Shown piece after piece: positions 52,870-60,507 of a stretch of 64,000 nt of DNA. Under the pieces are notes generated by a model. It was not told the origin of the DNA. It saw nothing but the letters and a program-made list of their open reading frames with translations, and did no database searches. Position 1 is the first letter of the stretch, and every line of letters starts with the position of its first letter. A program made the position numbers and the translations under genes. The stretch is from Bacteroidota bacterium (GTDB lineage: Bacteria > Bacteroidota > Bacteroidia > Chitinophagales > BACL12). The stretch covers positions 186,001 to 250,000 of the forward strand of contig JADJIS010000001.1 of the NCBI GenBank assembly GCA_016706865.1, read 5' to 3'.

Positions 52870-53424
52870 TTATTTACCTGCAGTTTTACCTGCTTTACGA
52901 CGCAATATTTCGTCAGAATATTTAATACCTTTTCCTTTATATGGCTCAGGGCTGCGGAATGATCTGATCTTTGCAGCAATTGCACCTAATAATTGTTTGT
53001 CGTTGCTTTCTAAAATAATGGTTGGGTTTTTTCCCTTTTCAGTTACTGTTGCAAGTTTCACTTCCTTAGGAATCATCATGATAATAGGATGTGAATATCC
53101 AACTGCAATTTCTAAAACCTGACCTTGATTGGATGCACGATAACCTACCCCAACTAATTCCAATTCTTTTTTGAATCCTTCTTCAATTCCTTTCACCATA
53201 TTGCCAATTAGTGCGCGGTATAATCCGTGCATGGCCTTATGTCTTTTTTGTTCAGTAGGACGCTCAAGTGTAACTGTACTTCCATCAATTTTTATGATGA
53301 TGTCTGCATCTACCTTTAGCGATAATTCCCCTCTTTTACCTTTAACAGTAACCAGATTATTTTCTGAAACAGTTAATGTAATACCTGCGGGCAATTGAAT
53401 TGGTAACTTTCCTATTCGTGACAT
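52870..53424 (-). CDS. rplF: 50S ribosomal protein L6
   Basis: Protein of 184 residues near the sarcin-ricin loop and factor-binding site. Two duplicated L6 folds: MSRIGKLPIQLPAGITLTV in the first, LELVGVGYRASNQGQVLEIA joining to the second, which ends RSFRSPEPYKGKGIKYSDE and a lysine-rich tail. Confidence 0.97.
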   Translation of the reverse strand: MSRIGKLPIQLPAGITLTVSENNLVTVKGKRGELSLKVDADIIIKIDGSTVTLERPTEQKRHKAMHGLYRALIGNMVKGIEEGFKKELELVGVGYRASNQGQVLEIAVGYSHPIIMMIPKEVKLATVTEKGKNPTIILESNDKQLLGAIAAKIRSFRSPEPYKGKGIKYSDEILRRKAGKTAGK

Positions 53425-53445
53425 TTTATTTTCTTTCTGTGTTTA

Positions 53446-53847
53446 TTAATAAATGTAACATAAAACTTCTCCACCGATATTCTGACGTTTAGCATCTTTT
53501 TCAGTCATAACACCTTTAGAGGTAGATACGATGGCAAGACCTAATCCGCTTAATACTCTTGGCAATGTATCAACACCGGCATATTTTCTTAAACCCGGTT
53601 TACTTACGCGGGTTAAACCTTTTATAGCCGGGGCTTTTGTAACAGGGTCGTATTTTAATGCTATTTTAATACTGCCCTGAGGACCTTCAGTTTCAAATTT
53701 GTATTTGAATATAAAGCCGTGCTCATACAAAATTTCTGTAAGGCGCTTCTTCATATTAGATGCAGGCACCTCCACGATTCTGTGATTCGCTTTTTGCGCA
53801 TTTCTGATTCTGGTCAGAAAATCGGCTATCGGATCTGTAACGTTCAT
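53446..53847 (-). CDS. rpsH: 30S ribosomal protein S8
   Basis: Central-domain 16S rRNA binder, in many bacteria also the translational repressor of the spc operon. It has 133 residues. MNVTDPIADFLTRIRNAQKA opens the protein and LPRVLSGLGLAIVSTSKGVM with GGEVLCYIY closes it; both are invariant-type S8 segments. Confidence 0.97.
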   Translation of the reverse strand: MNVTDPIADFLTRIRNAQKANHRIVEVPASNMKKRLTEILYEHGFIFKYKFETEGPQGSIKIALKYDPVTKAPAIKGLTRVSKPGLRKYAGVDTLPRVLSGLGLAIVSTSKGVMTEKDAKRQNIGGEVLCYIY

Positions 53848-53868
53848 TTGTTGTTTACTTTTTAATTA

Positions 53869-54138
53869 TTACCAACTTGCTTTTGTCATTCCCGGAATTT
53901 TACCATATAAGGCAAGATCGCGGAGTTTAATTCTTGAAATACCCAGATCACGCACATATCCTCTCGGACGACCGGTTAATTTACAACGGTTGCGGTATCT
54001 AACTTGTGAAGAATTACGAGGGAGTTTATCCAACTCTTCCCATCTTCCTTCAGCTTTAAGTTGTTTGCGACGATCTGCATATTTTTCAATCATATGCTCA
54101 CGTTTGATATTTCTTGCTACTACTGAAATTTTTGACAT
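53869..54138 (-). CDS. rpsN: 30S ribosomal protein S14 (zinc-free form)
   Basis: Head protein of 89 residues, the long C-minus type without the two CxxC zinc pairs of the short form. Signatures: REHMIEKYADRRKQLKAEG, NRCKLTGRPRGYVRDLGISR and IPGMTKASW at the C-terminus. Between rplE and rpsH as usual. Confidence 0.97.
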   Translation of the reverse strand: MSKISVVARNIKREHMIEKYADRRKQLKAEGRWEELDKLPRNSSQVRYRNRCKLTGRPRGYVRDLGISRIKLRDLALYGKIPGMTKASW

Positions 54139-54147
54139 AGTATCTTT

Positions 54148-54704
54148 TTATGCTTTGCGGAATGGAATTCCCAATCCTTTTAATAATTCATATGCTTCGG
54201 CATCTGTTTTTGCTGTTGTAACAAAGGTGATGTCCATACCTGTAACTCTTGTGATCTTGTCGATATCGATCTCCGGGAAAATGATCTGTTCTGTAATTCC
54301 CAAAGTGAAATTTCCTCTACCGTCAAAACTTTTATTATTCACTCCTTTGAAATCGCGAACCCTTGGAAGACCAACAGAGATCAATCTGTCGAGAAACTCA
54401 TACATATTGTTTCCTCTTAAGGTTACTTTGATACCAATAGGTGTATTGGAACGCAATTTAAAGTTCGAAATATCTTTTTTCGATACAGTTGCAACGCATT
54501 TCTGACCTGTTATTCTTGTCAGTTCATCCAATGCAACATCAATGATCTTTTTGTCTTGAGTAGCAGCACCCAAACCCTGATTAATTGCTATTTTCAGCAA
54601 CTTCGGTACTTGCATCGTGCTTTTGTGCTTTGCATTCTCTCCTGAAGACCTTTAGAGATCTCTTCGTTGTACTTTTGTTTAAGACGTGGAGTTCTAGTTT
54701 CCAT
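54148..54704 (-). CDS. rplE: 50S ribosomal protein L5, frameshifted near the N-terminus
   Basis: 5S rRNA-binding protein. The frame open at 54148-54615 starts only at MQVPKLLKIAINQGLG and lacks the first 30 or so residues. The proper N-terminus, METRTPRLKQKYNEEISKG, is encoded from ATG 54704 in another frame; that ATG overlaps the rplX stop as TAATG. The two frames join at the GAGAGA tract (54635-54641): removing two bases gives ...EEISKGLQENAKHKSTMQVPK..., the exact spacing of L5 proteins and 184 residues in total. Since L5 is essential, a consensus error is more likely than a true mutation. Confidence 0.9.
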
Positions 54705-55057
54705 TATTTAATAATTTCTCCGGATTTTTTTGAATATCTAACCATTTTACCGTTCTCGATCTTGCGGCTGATGCGAACACCTTTTCCACTTTTTGGATCA
54801 ACAACCAGTACATTACTGATATGAATTGGTGCTTCTTTTTTAATGATACCACCATTCGGGTATTGTTGTGTTGGACGCGTGTGTTTCGACACGATATTAA
54901 CGCCTTCCACCATTACACGGCCTTTGTCGTAATTAACTTCAATTACGCGGCCTTTTTTACCTTTATCATCACCGGTAATAACCTGAACCATATCATTTTT
55001 CTTAACATGATATTTAGGTTTGAACCTACCTGTGAAAATTTCTTCTTTCTTTTTCAT
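54704..55057 (-). CDS. rplX: 50S ribosomal protein L24
   Basis: Assembly-initiating 23S rRNA-binding protein, 117 residues. KOW motif at about 17-45 (KKNDMVQVITGDDKGKKGRV), then VEGVNIVSKHTRPTQQYPNG and ISNVLVVDPKSGKGVRI. Its stop shares a base with the start of rplE (TAATG). The lysine-rich C-terminus is typical of the family. Confidence 0.96.
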   Translation of the reverse strand: MKKKEEIFTGRFKPKYHVKKNDMVQVITGDDKGKKGRVIEVNYDKGRVMVEGVNIVSKHTRPTQQYPNGGIIKKEAPIHISNVLVVDPKSGKGVRISRKIENGKMVRYSKKSGEIIK

Positions 55058-55059
55058 AA

Positions 55060-55428
55060 TTATAAAACTTCAGGTGCCAATGACACGATTTTCATAAATT
55101 GTTTATCTCTTAATTCGCGGGCCACTGGTCCAAAGATCCTTGTTCCTCTTGGCTCGTCGGCTGCATTCAACAAAACGCAGGCGTTATCATCAAAACGAAT
55201 ATAAGAACCGTCTTTACGACGCACTTCTTTATGGGTTCTTACCACCACCGCGGTAGCAACTGTTCCCTTTTTAATACCACCACCCGGTAAAGCATCTTTA
55301 ACGGTAACGATGATCTTATCTCCGAGTGAAGCGTATCTTCTTCTCGTGCTTCCCAATACGCGTATGCATAATACCTCGCGGGCACCGCTATTGTCAGCTA
55401 CTTTAAGTCTTGATTCTTGTTGGATCAT
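55060..55428 (-). CDS. rplN: 50S ribosomal protein L14
   Basis: Inter-subunit bridge protein, 122 residues. The usual opening MIQQESRLKVADNSGAREVL is intact, as are KDALPGGGIKKGTVATAVVV and FDDNACVLLNAADEPRGTRI. Two-base gap to rplX. Confidence 0.98.
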   Translation of the reverse strand: MIQQESRLKVADNSGAREVLCIRVLGSTRRRYASLGDKIIVTVKDALPGGGIKKGTVATAVVVRTHKEVRRKDGSYIRFDDNACVLLNAADEPRGTRIFGPVARELRDKQFMKIVSLAPEVL

Positions 55429-55429
55429 T

Positions 55430-55693
55430 TTATTTAGCTCTTTCGACTACGTCAACTAATCTCCATCTTTTGAGTTTGCTCAAAGGACGGGTTTCCATAA
55501 TTTTTACTTTATCACCCACTTTAGCATCATTGGCTTCATCATGAGCATGATACTTCTTGGTTTTTTTAAGGTATTTACCATATTTGGTGTGCATGATCTT
55601 TCTTTCCACTGCAACAGTTATGGATTTTTCCATTTTGTCGCTTGTTACCACACCGGTAATTGTTCTTCTTAGATTTCTAGTTTGTTGTTCCAT
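55430..55693 (-). CDS. rpsQ: 30S ribosomal protein S17
   Basis: OB-fold 16S rRNA-binding protein, 87 residues. NLRRTITGVVTSDKMEKSIT, HTKYGKYLKKTKKYHAHDE and IMETRPLSKLKRWRLVDVV match the family throughout. One-base gap to rplN. Confidence 0.97.
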   Translation of the reverse strand: MEQQTRNLRRTITGVVTSDKMEKSITVAVERKIMHTKYGKYLKKTKKYHAHDEANDAKVGDKVKIMETRPLSKLKRWRLVDVVERAK

Positions 55694-55706
55694 CCTGGTT
55701 TAAAAT

Positions 55707-55919
55707 TTATTTGGCGGAAACCAATTCACGTTTTCTAACTTCAGTTTTCAATCTTGCGATCTCTCTGCGCAGATAACGCAGCTGAGCCGGATTATCAATT
55801 GGGTTCACTGAGTGGTTAAAACGCAATTTCACCATACGGTCGTTGTCGTCATGAAGCCTTTGTTTAAGGTCTTCATTGCTCAACTGGTTTAAATCTTCTT
55901 TTTTTATCAACTTAGCCAT
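55707..55919 (-). CDS. rpmC: 50S ribosomal protein L29
   Basis: Two-helix protein at the tunnel exit near the signal-recognition-particle site, 70 residues. LNQLSNEDLKQRLHDDNDRM and PAQLRYLRREIARLKTEVRK are the two helices; a few extra residues precede them. Confidence 0.96.
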   Translation of the reverse strand: MAKLIKKEDLNQLSNEDLKQRLHDDNDRMVKLRFNHSVNPIDNPAQLRYLRREIARLKTEVRKRELVSAK

Positions 55920-55938
55920 TTGCCAAAGTTTTTTTTAT

Positions 55939-56358
55939 TTATGAAACGTAGTCTCTGCGAACTACAAATTTTGTTTTAACCGGTAATTTACCTGCTGCAA
56001 GCCTCATTGCTTCCTGTGCTGTTGCAAGTGGAACTCCATCTGCTTCAAACATGATCCGTCCCGGTTGAACAACAGCCACCCAATATTCCGGGCTACCCTT
56101 TCCTTTACCCATACGAACCTCTGCAGGTTTTTTGGTAATAGGTTTATCAGGAAAAATATTGATCCAAACCTGGCCTTCACGTTTTAAGTGGCGGGTTAAT
56201 GCAACCCTTGCTGCTTCAATCTGACGATCAGTTATCCAACCCTCTTCCAGTGTTTTTAAACCGAAAGAACCCGCTGATAATTGACTGCCTCTTTTGGCAT
56301 TGCCTTTTATCTTTCCTTTGAACGTCTTCCTATGTTTTACTTTTTTTGGCGCTAACAT
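55939..56358 (-). CDS. rplP: 50S ribosomal protein L16
   Basis: Protein of 139 residues that helps position A-site tRNA. MLAPKKVKHRKTFKGKIKGN, QLSAGSFGLKTLEEGWITDR, the RMGKGKGSPEYWVAVVQPGR loop and LAAGKLPVKTKFVVR are intact. The arginine-bearing loop, hydroxylated in some bacteria, is present. Confidence 0.97.
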   Translation of the reverse strand: MLAPKKVKHRKTFKGKIKGNAKRGSQLSAGSFGLKTLEEGWITDRQIEAARVALTRHLKREGQVWINIFPDKPITKKPAEVRMGKGKGSPEYWVAVVQPGRIMFEADGVPLATAQEAMRLAAGKLPVKTKFVVRRDYVS

Positions 56359-56369
56359 GATTTTTATTT

Positions 56370-57080
56370 TTACCTTTTATTATTCGTAGGTCTTCTTCTT
56401 TTGTTATTGCGATCTTTTTCCTGTTGTAAGCCAATATTTGGTTGTAAATCTCTTTTTCCAAGAACTTCACCTTTACAGATCCAAACTTTAACTCCCAATT
56501 TACCGTAAACGGTAAGAGCTTCTTTCCATGCGTAATCTATATCTGCACGGAATGTATGCAATGGAACACGACCTTGTTTGTATTCTTCCGAACGAGCCAT
56601 TTCCGCACCATTTAATCTTCCGCTCACTCTTATCTTCACACCTTCAGCACCCATTCTCATTGTAGAAGCAATTGCCATTTTAATAGCTCTTCTGAAATTG
56701 ATACGCGCTTCCAACTGACGTGCAATGGTTTCTCCAACAATATTTGCATCCAATTCGGGGCGGCGGATCTCAACGATATTGATCTGCACATCTTTTTGTG
56801 TGATCTTTTTCAATTCTTCCTTCACCTTGTCAACTTCTCCACCACCTTTTCCGATAATGATACCGGGTCTTGATGTATGGATAGTTACAGTAATTCTGTT
56901 CAGTGTTCTTTCAATAACTATTTTTGAAATTCCACCTTTTGATATCCTGGCATTCAGGTATTCGCGAATTTTTTCATCCTCGATCAACTTTTCTGCCATG
57001 GTTTTTCCACCATACCAGTTGCTGTCCCATCCGCGGATGATACCTAGTCGATTACCTATTGGATTACATTTTTGTCCCAT
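56370..57080 (-). CDS. rpsC: 30S ribosomal protein S3
   Basis: mRNA-entry-site protein, 236 residues. N-terminal MGQKCNPIGNRLGIIRGWDS, a KH domain at about 50-110 with SRPGIIIGKGGGEVDKVKEE, and the C-terminal S3 domain with VSGRLNGAEMARSE and PLHTFRADIDYAWKEA. An arginine/lysine/asparagine-rich tail ends the protein. Confidence 0.98.
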   Translation of the reverse strand: MGQKCNPIGNRLGIIRGWDSNWYGGKTMAEKLIEDEKIREYLNARISKGGISKIVIERTLNRITVTIHTSRPGIIIGKGGGEVDKVKEELKKITQKDVQINIVEIRRPELDANIVGETIARQLEARINFRRAIKMAIASTMRMGAEGVKIRVSGRLNGAEMARSEEYKQGRVPLHTFRADIDYAWKEALTVYGKLGVKVWICKGEVLGKRDLQPNIGLQQEKDRNNKRRRPTNNKR

Positions 57081-57096
57081 TCGAATTCTTTATATT

Positions 57097-57489
57097 TTAT
57101 TCCTTGGTTTCTTTTGTTTCTGCAACTGCTGCATTTCTTGATGCAACTTTTACAGTGATATGGTTTGTGCGTTTGCGTATTCTGTATGCTCTACCGTGCG
57201 GTGCAGGTTGAAATCTGCGCATTGTTTTTCCGGCATCAACAAAACATTCCTTTACATACAAATTACTGTCGGCAGCATCCTGTTCAAATTTTTGCTCCCA
57301 ATTTTTGATCGCGCTTCTCAGCACTTTTTCTACCGGAGCTGCGGATTTTTTATCCGTATATTTTAGAATATTGAGTGCTTTATCAATATCGAGACCCCTG
57401 ATAACATCAACAACATATCTCGCTTTACGAGGCGAACCTGCATTGTTGTTGGTTCTTGGGTTATTAATAAGTTTTGCTACTGCTTCCAT
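57097..57489 (-). CDS. rplV: 50S ribosomal protein L22
   Basis: Exit-tunnel-lining protein, 130 residues. SPRKARYVVDVIRGLDIDKA and LRSAIKNWEQKF form the globular part. The beta-hairpin loop KTMRRFQPAPHGRAYRIRKR, the part reaching the tunnel and the site of macrolide-resistance mutations elsewhere, looks wild type. Acidic C-terminal tail. Confidence 0.97.
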   Translation of the reverse strand: MEAVAKLINNPRTNNNAGSPRKARYVVDVIRGLDIDKALNILKYTDKKSAAPVEKVLRSAIKNWEQKFEQDAADSNLYVKECFVDAGKTMRRFQPAPHGRAYRIRKRTNHITVKVASRNAAVAETKETKE

Positions 57490-57500
57490 ACTTTCTTTTA

Positions 57501-57764
57501 TTAACGCTTAGCGGTATGTGATTTAAAGTTTCTTGTAGGTGAAAATTCACCTAATTTATGTCCTACCATGTTTTCAGACACATACACCGGTATAAATTTA
57601 TTTCCGTTGTGTACTGCGAATGTATGACCAACCATATCCGGAATGATGGTAGAGCGGCGTGACCATGTTTTAACCACGGTTTTTTTGCTCGTGTCATTCA
57701 ACTTCTCCACTTTCGCGGCGAGGTTATGATCAACGTAGGGTCCTTTTTTTATCGAACGTGCCAT
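57501..57764 (-). CDS. rpsS: 30S ribosomal protein S19
   Basis: Head protein bound to S13, 87 residues. MARSIKKGPYVDHNLAAKVE, WSRRSTIIPDMVGHTFAVHN and MVGHKLGEFSPTRNFKSHTA match the family along its whole length. 11-base gap to rplV. Confidence 0.98.
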   Translation of the reverse strand: MARSIKKGPYVDHNLAAKVEKLNDTSKKTVVKTWSRRSTIIPDMVGHTFAVHNGNKFIPVYVSENMVGHKLGEFSPTRNFKSHTAKR

Positions 57765-57774
57765 TAACTATTGA

Positions 57775-58599
57775 TTATTTTTTACGTCTGCTGATGATGA
57801 ACTTAGTTGTTGTTTTCTTCGGATGACGGGTTTTCATTCCCTTAGAGAATTTACCGTTGCGTGATCTTGGATGTCCTCCGGATGCACGACCCTCACCTCC
57901 ACCCATCGGGTGATCTACAGGGTTCATTGCAACTCCTCTAACACGAGGACGGGTTCCTTTCCATCTGCTGCGACCGGCCTTTCCGGATTGTTGCAGGTTA
58001 TGGTCAGGGTTGGAAACCGAACCTACTGTTGCAACACAGCTATCTAATATCATCCTGGTTTCACCGGAAGGCATACGAACTATTACATATTTACCTTCTT
58101 TTGCTGATAACTGAGCCCAGCTTCCTGCGCTTCTTGCTATCATTCCGCCTTTACCCGGATACATTTCAATGTTGTGAATAATAGTTCCCAATGGAATACT
58201 GCGCAACATCAAGGTGTTTCCCAATTCAGGTGCTACGTTTTCACCGGATTCTACCGTTTGTCCAACTTGCAAACCATTTGGTGCAATGATGTATCGTTTC
58301 TCTCCATCAGCATAATTCAATAATGCTATGAATGCACTGCGATTCGGATCGTATTCAATTGTTTTAACTGTTGCAGGAACATTGTGTTTATCCCTCTTAA
58401 AATCAATTATACGATATCTCTTCTTGTGACCGCCACCAATGTAGCGCATCGTCATGTTTCCTGAACTATTACGTCCACCCGTCTTTTTAAACGGCGCGGT
58501 CAAACTCTTTTCAGGTACATCAGTGGTAAGTTCAGTATAAGCGTTGCCTATTCTGAATCGTGTACCTGGTGTAACCGGATTATATTTCTTTAATGCCAT
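57775..58599 (-). CDS. rplB: 50S ribosomal protein L2
   Basis: Conserved protein of 274 residues near the peptidyl-transferase centre. SAGSWAQLSAKEGKYVIVRM (about 150), and the C-terminal GVAMNPVDHPMGGGEGRASG containing the invariant histidine of the HPMGGG loop. Ends in a lysine-rich extension. Confidence 0.98.
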   Translation of the reverse strand: MALKKYNPVTPGTRFRIGNAYTELTTDVPEKSLTAPFKKTGGRNSSGNMTMRYIGGGHKKRYRIIDFKRDKHNVPATVKTIEYDPNRSAFIALLNYADGEKRYIIAPNGLQVGQTVESGENVAPELGNTLMLRSIPLGTIIHNIEMYPGKGGMIARSAGSWAQLSAKEGKYVIVRMPSGETRMILDSCVATVGSVSNPDHNLQQSGKAGRSRWKGTRPRVRGVAMNPVDHPMGGGEGRASGGHPRSRNGKFSKGMKTRHPKKTTTKFIISRRKK

Positions 58600-58607
58600 C
58601 TTTCAGA

Positions 58608-58904
58608 TTAAATTGTGCTGAAAAAATCAATTGTTTCGCCTTTTTTTAGAGTGATGTATGCTTTCTTCATACGTCCTTTGGTGCCCTGACTGATTCCGAA
58701 CGGTGTTCTTTTCCAGCCGAATTTACCATTGTCGGTAATCGTTCTTACATGCTCTACACTAACACTGTAGTTTTTTTCCACAGCATTTTTGATCTCTATT
58801 TTATTGGCATCCATTCCCACTACAAAACCATAAGTGCCATTCGCTTCAGTAAGCTTCGTGGTTTTTTCGGTGATGAGCGGTTTGATTAATATTCTCTTTG
58901 CCAT
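58608..58904 (-). CDS. rplW: 50S ribosomal protein L23
   Basis: Tunnel-exit docking protein for trigger factor and signal recognition particle, 98 residues. ILIKPLITEKTTKLTEANGT, FVVGMDANKIEIKNAVEKNY and KKAYITLKKGETIDFF are the family segments. The docking glutamate region near residue 18 is present (TEKTTKLTE). Confidence 0.97.
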   Translation of the reverse strand: MAKRILIKPLITEKTTKLTEANGTYGFVVGMDANKIEIKNAVEKNYSVSVEHVRTITDNGKFGWKRTPFGISQGTKGRMKKAYITLKKGETIDFFSTI

Positions 58905-58946
58905 TTTACTAATTTTTAATTGTTCTCTGCCATTTGGTTGATCATG

Positions 58947-59550
58947 TTATGTGCTTTCTGATAAAACAATACACTGTGCGTTCATGATCGTGTAAGTATT
59001 CAGGTCAATTGCTTTTGCGGTATCCGTTTTTGGCAAATTGCGAACTGATAATTTTACATTGTTGTTTTCAGCATCTCCCATAATTAAAAGGGTCTTTTTA
59101 CCTGCAACACCAATGTTGCTCATAATTTTGCTGAATTCTTTTGTTTTTGGAGTGTCCATAGTGAAATCTTCCAATACAACAATTCCGTTTTGTTTTGCTT
59201 TATATGATAAGGCAGAACGTTTAGCCAATTCTTTCACCTTGCTGTTAAGTTTAAAGCTGTAACTCTCTTGGACGTGGGCCAAATATGGTTCCACCACCGT
59301 GAAATAACGGACTTTTTATAGATCCTTTTCTGGAACCACCAGTTCCTTTTTGGCGATGCAGTTTTCTTGTTGAACCTGCAGTTTCTCCTTTATCTCTCGC
59401 TTTATGAGTTCCCTGACGCTGATTTGCCAAGTACTGTTTTACAGCAAGATAAATGGCGTGGTCGTTAGGTTCGATGCCGAAGATATCCTCATTCAGCTCT
59501 ACCGCTTTACCTGTTTTTTCGCCTGATATTTTTACAATGTCGACTTTCAT
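58947..59550 (-). CDS. rplD: 50S ribosomal protein L4, frameshifted
   Basis: 23S rRNA-binding and, in some bacteria, autoregulatory protein of the S10 operon. Two frames cover it: 59251-59550 (99 residues, MKVDIVKISGEKTGKAVEL to GGGTIFGPRPRE) and 58947-59297 (ending IVLSEST). Removing one G at about 59265 in the AGAGAG tract joins them as ...GGGTIFGPRPRSYSFKLNSK..., the canonical L4 sequence around this point, and gives 200 residues. The internal tunnel loop (STRKLHRQKGTGGSRKGSIK) is intact. Almost certainly a consensus indel in an essential gene. Confidence 0.92.
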
Positions 59551-59551
59551 G

Positions 59552-60169
59552 TTATCTCTCGATTATTACATAAGATCCTTTACTTCCCGGAACAGATCCG
59601 TTTAAAAGTATCAGATTCTTGTCAGAAATAATTTTTGCTATTTTGATGTTGCGCATTTTAACGGTGTCGCTTCCCATGTGACCTGCCATTTTCATTCCTT
59701 TGAATACTCTGGAAGGATATGATGATGAACCGATGGAACCCGGTGCGCGGTGACGATCGTGCTGACCGTGTGTGCGCATACCAACACCACTGAAATTGTG
59801 ACGTTTAACTACACCCTGAAATCCTTTTCCTTTAGAAGTACTAACAACACTCACTTTTTCTCCTTCAGTAAAAATGTCGCAGGTAATATTATCTCCTACA
59901 TTTTTATCCAGATCAAAATTGCGGAACTCCTTTATCTTACGCATGTGTTTTGCGTTTGATTTTTTGAAGTGACCGGCCTGAGCCTTATTTGAATTTCTTT
60001 CTTTCATTTCATCAAAACCTAACTGAACAGCACTGTAGCCATCCGTATCGTCAGTTTTCTTTTGCACAACTACGCATGGTCCAGCTTCTATCACGGTGCA
60101 GGAAATTACTTTCCCCTCTTCACCGAAGTAGTGCGTCATGCCTATTTTTTTTCCTATGATCCCTTTCAT
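59552..60169 (-). CDS. rplC: 50S ribosomal protein L3
   Basis: Assembly initiator reaching the peptidyl-transferase centre, 205 residues. MKGIIGKKIGMTHYFGEEGK, SKGKGFQGVVKRHNFSGVGM and SIGSSSYPSRVFKGMKMAGH (the methylated-glutamine loop region of other species) are present. One-base gap to rplD. Confidence 0.97.
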   Translation of the reverse strand: MKGIIGKKIGMTHYFGEEGKVISCTVIEAGPCVVVQKKTDDTDGYSAVQLGFDEMKERNSNKAQAGHFKKSNAKHMRKIKEFRNFDLDKNVGDNITCDIFTEGEKVSVVSTSKGKGFQGVVKRHNFSGVGMRTHGQHDRHRAPGSIGSSSYPSRVFKGMKMAGHMGSDTVKMRNIKIAKIISDKNLILLNGSVPGSKGSYVIIER

Positions 60170-60181
60170 TGTCCGGAGCTT

Positions 60182-60488
60182 TTAGATTTTAATTTCCACT
60201 TCTACTCCACTTGGCAACTCAAGTTTCTGAAGTGCATCAACTGTTTTATTTGTTGCGCTGTAAATATCTAGCAACCTTTTATAGGTGCACATTTGGAACT
60301 GCTCACGCGCTTTTTTTATTTACGTGTGGTGAACGCAATACGGTATAGATCTTTTTCTGTGTTGGAAGCGGAATTGGTCCGGTTACAACTGCTCCTGTAT
60401 TGCGAACTGTCTTTACGATCTTCTCTGCAGTTTTATCTACCAGAGTATGGTCAAAAGATTTCAGTTTCATTCTAATTTTATAGGTCAT
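60182..60488 (-). CDS. rpsJ: 30S ribosomal protein S10, frameshifted
   Basis: Small-subunit head protein, also NusB partner in antitermination. The first frame gives MTYKIRMKLKSFDHTLVDKT to LRSPHVNKKSA and stops at 60303. The remaining half, REQFQMCTYKRLLDIYSATN to LPSGVEVEIKI, continues in the next frame to a TAA at 60182-60184. The run of seven A (seven T at 60311-60317) is one too long: with six, the protein reads ...HVNKKAREQFQ... and has the normal 101 residues. Homopolymer error is the most likely cause. Confidence 0.93.
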
Positions 60489-60507
60489 ACTATTGTATTC
60501 TTATTTA

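Noticed and set aside
59251..59297. Overlapping start MVEPYLAHVQES for a separate gene in rplD
   Set aside because: That N-terminus is out-of-frame sequence of the L4 loop; L4 similarity only begins at SYSFKLN, exactly where the first frame is lost.
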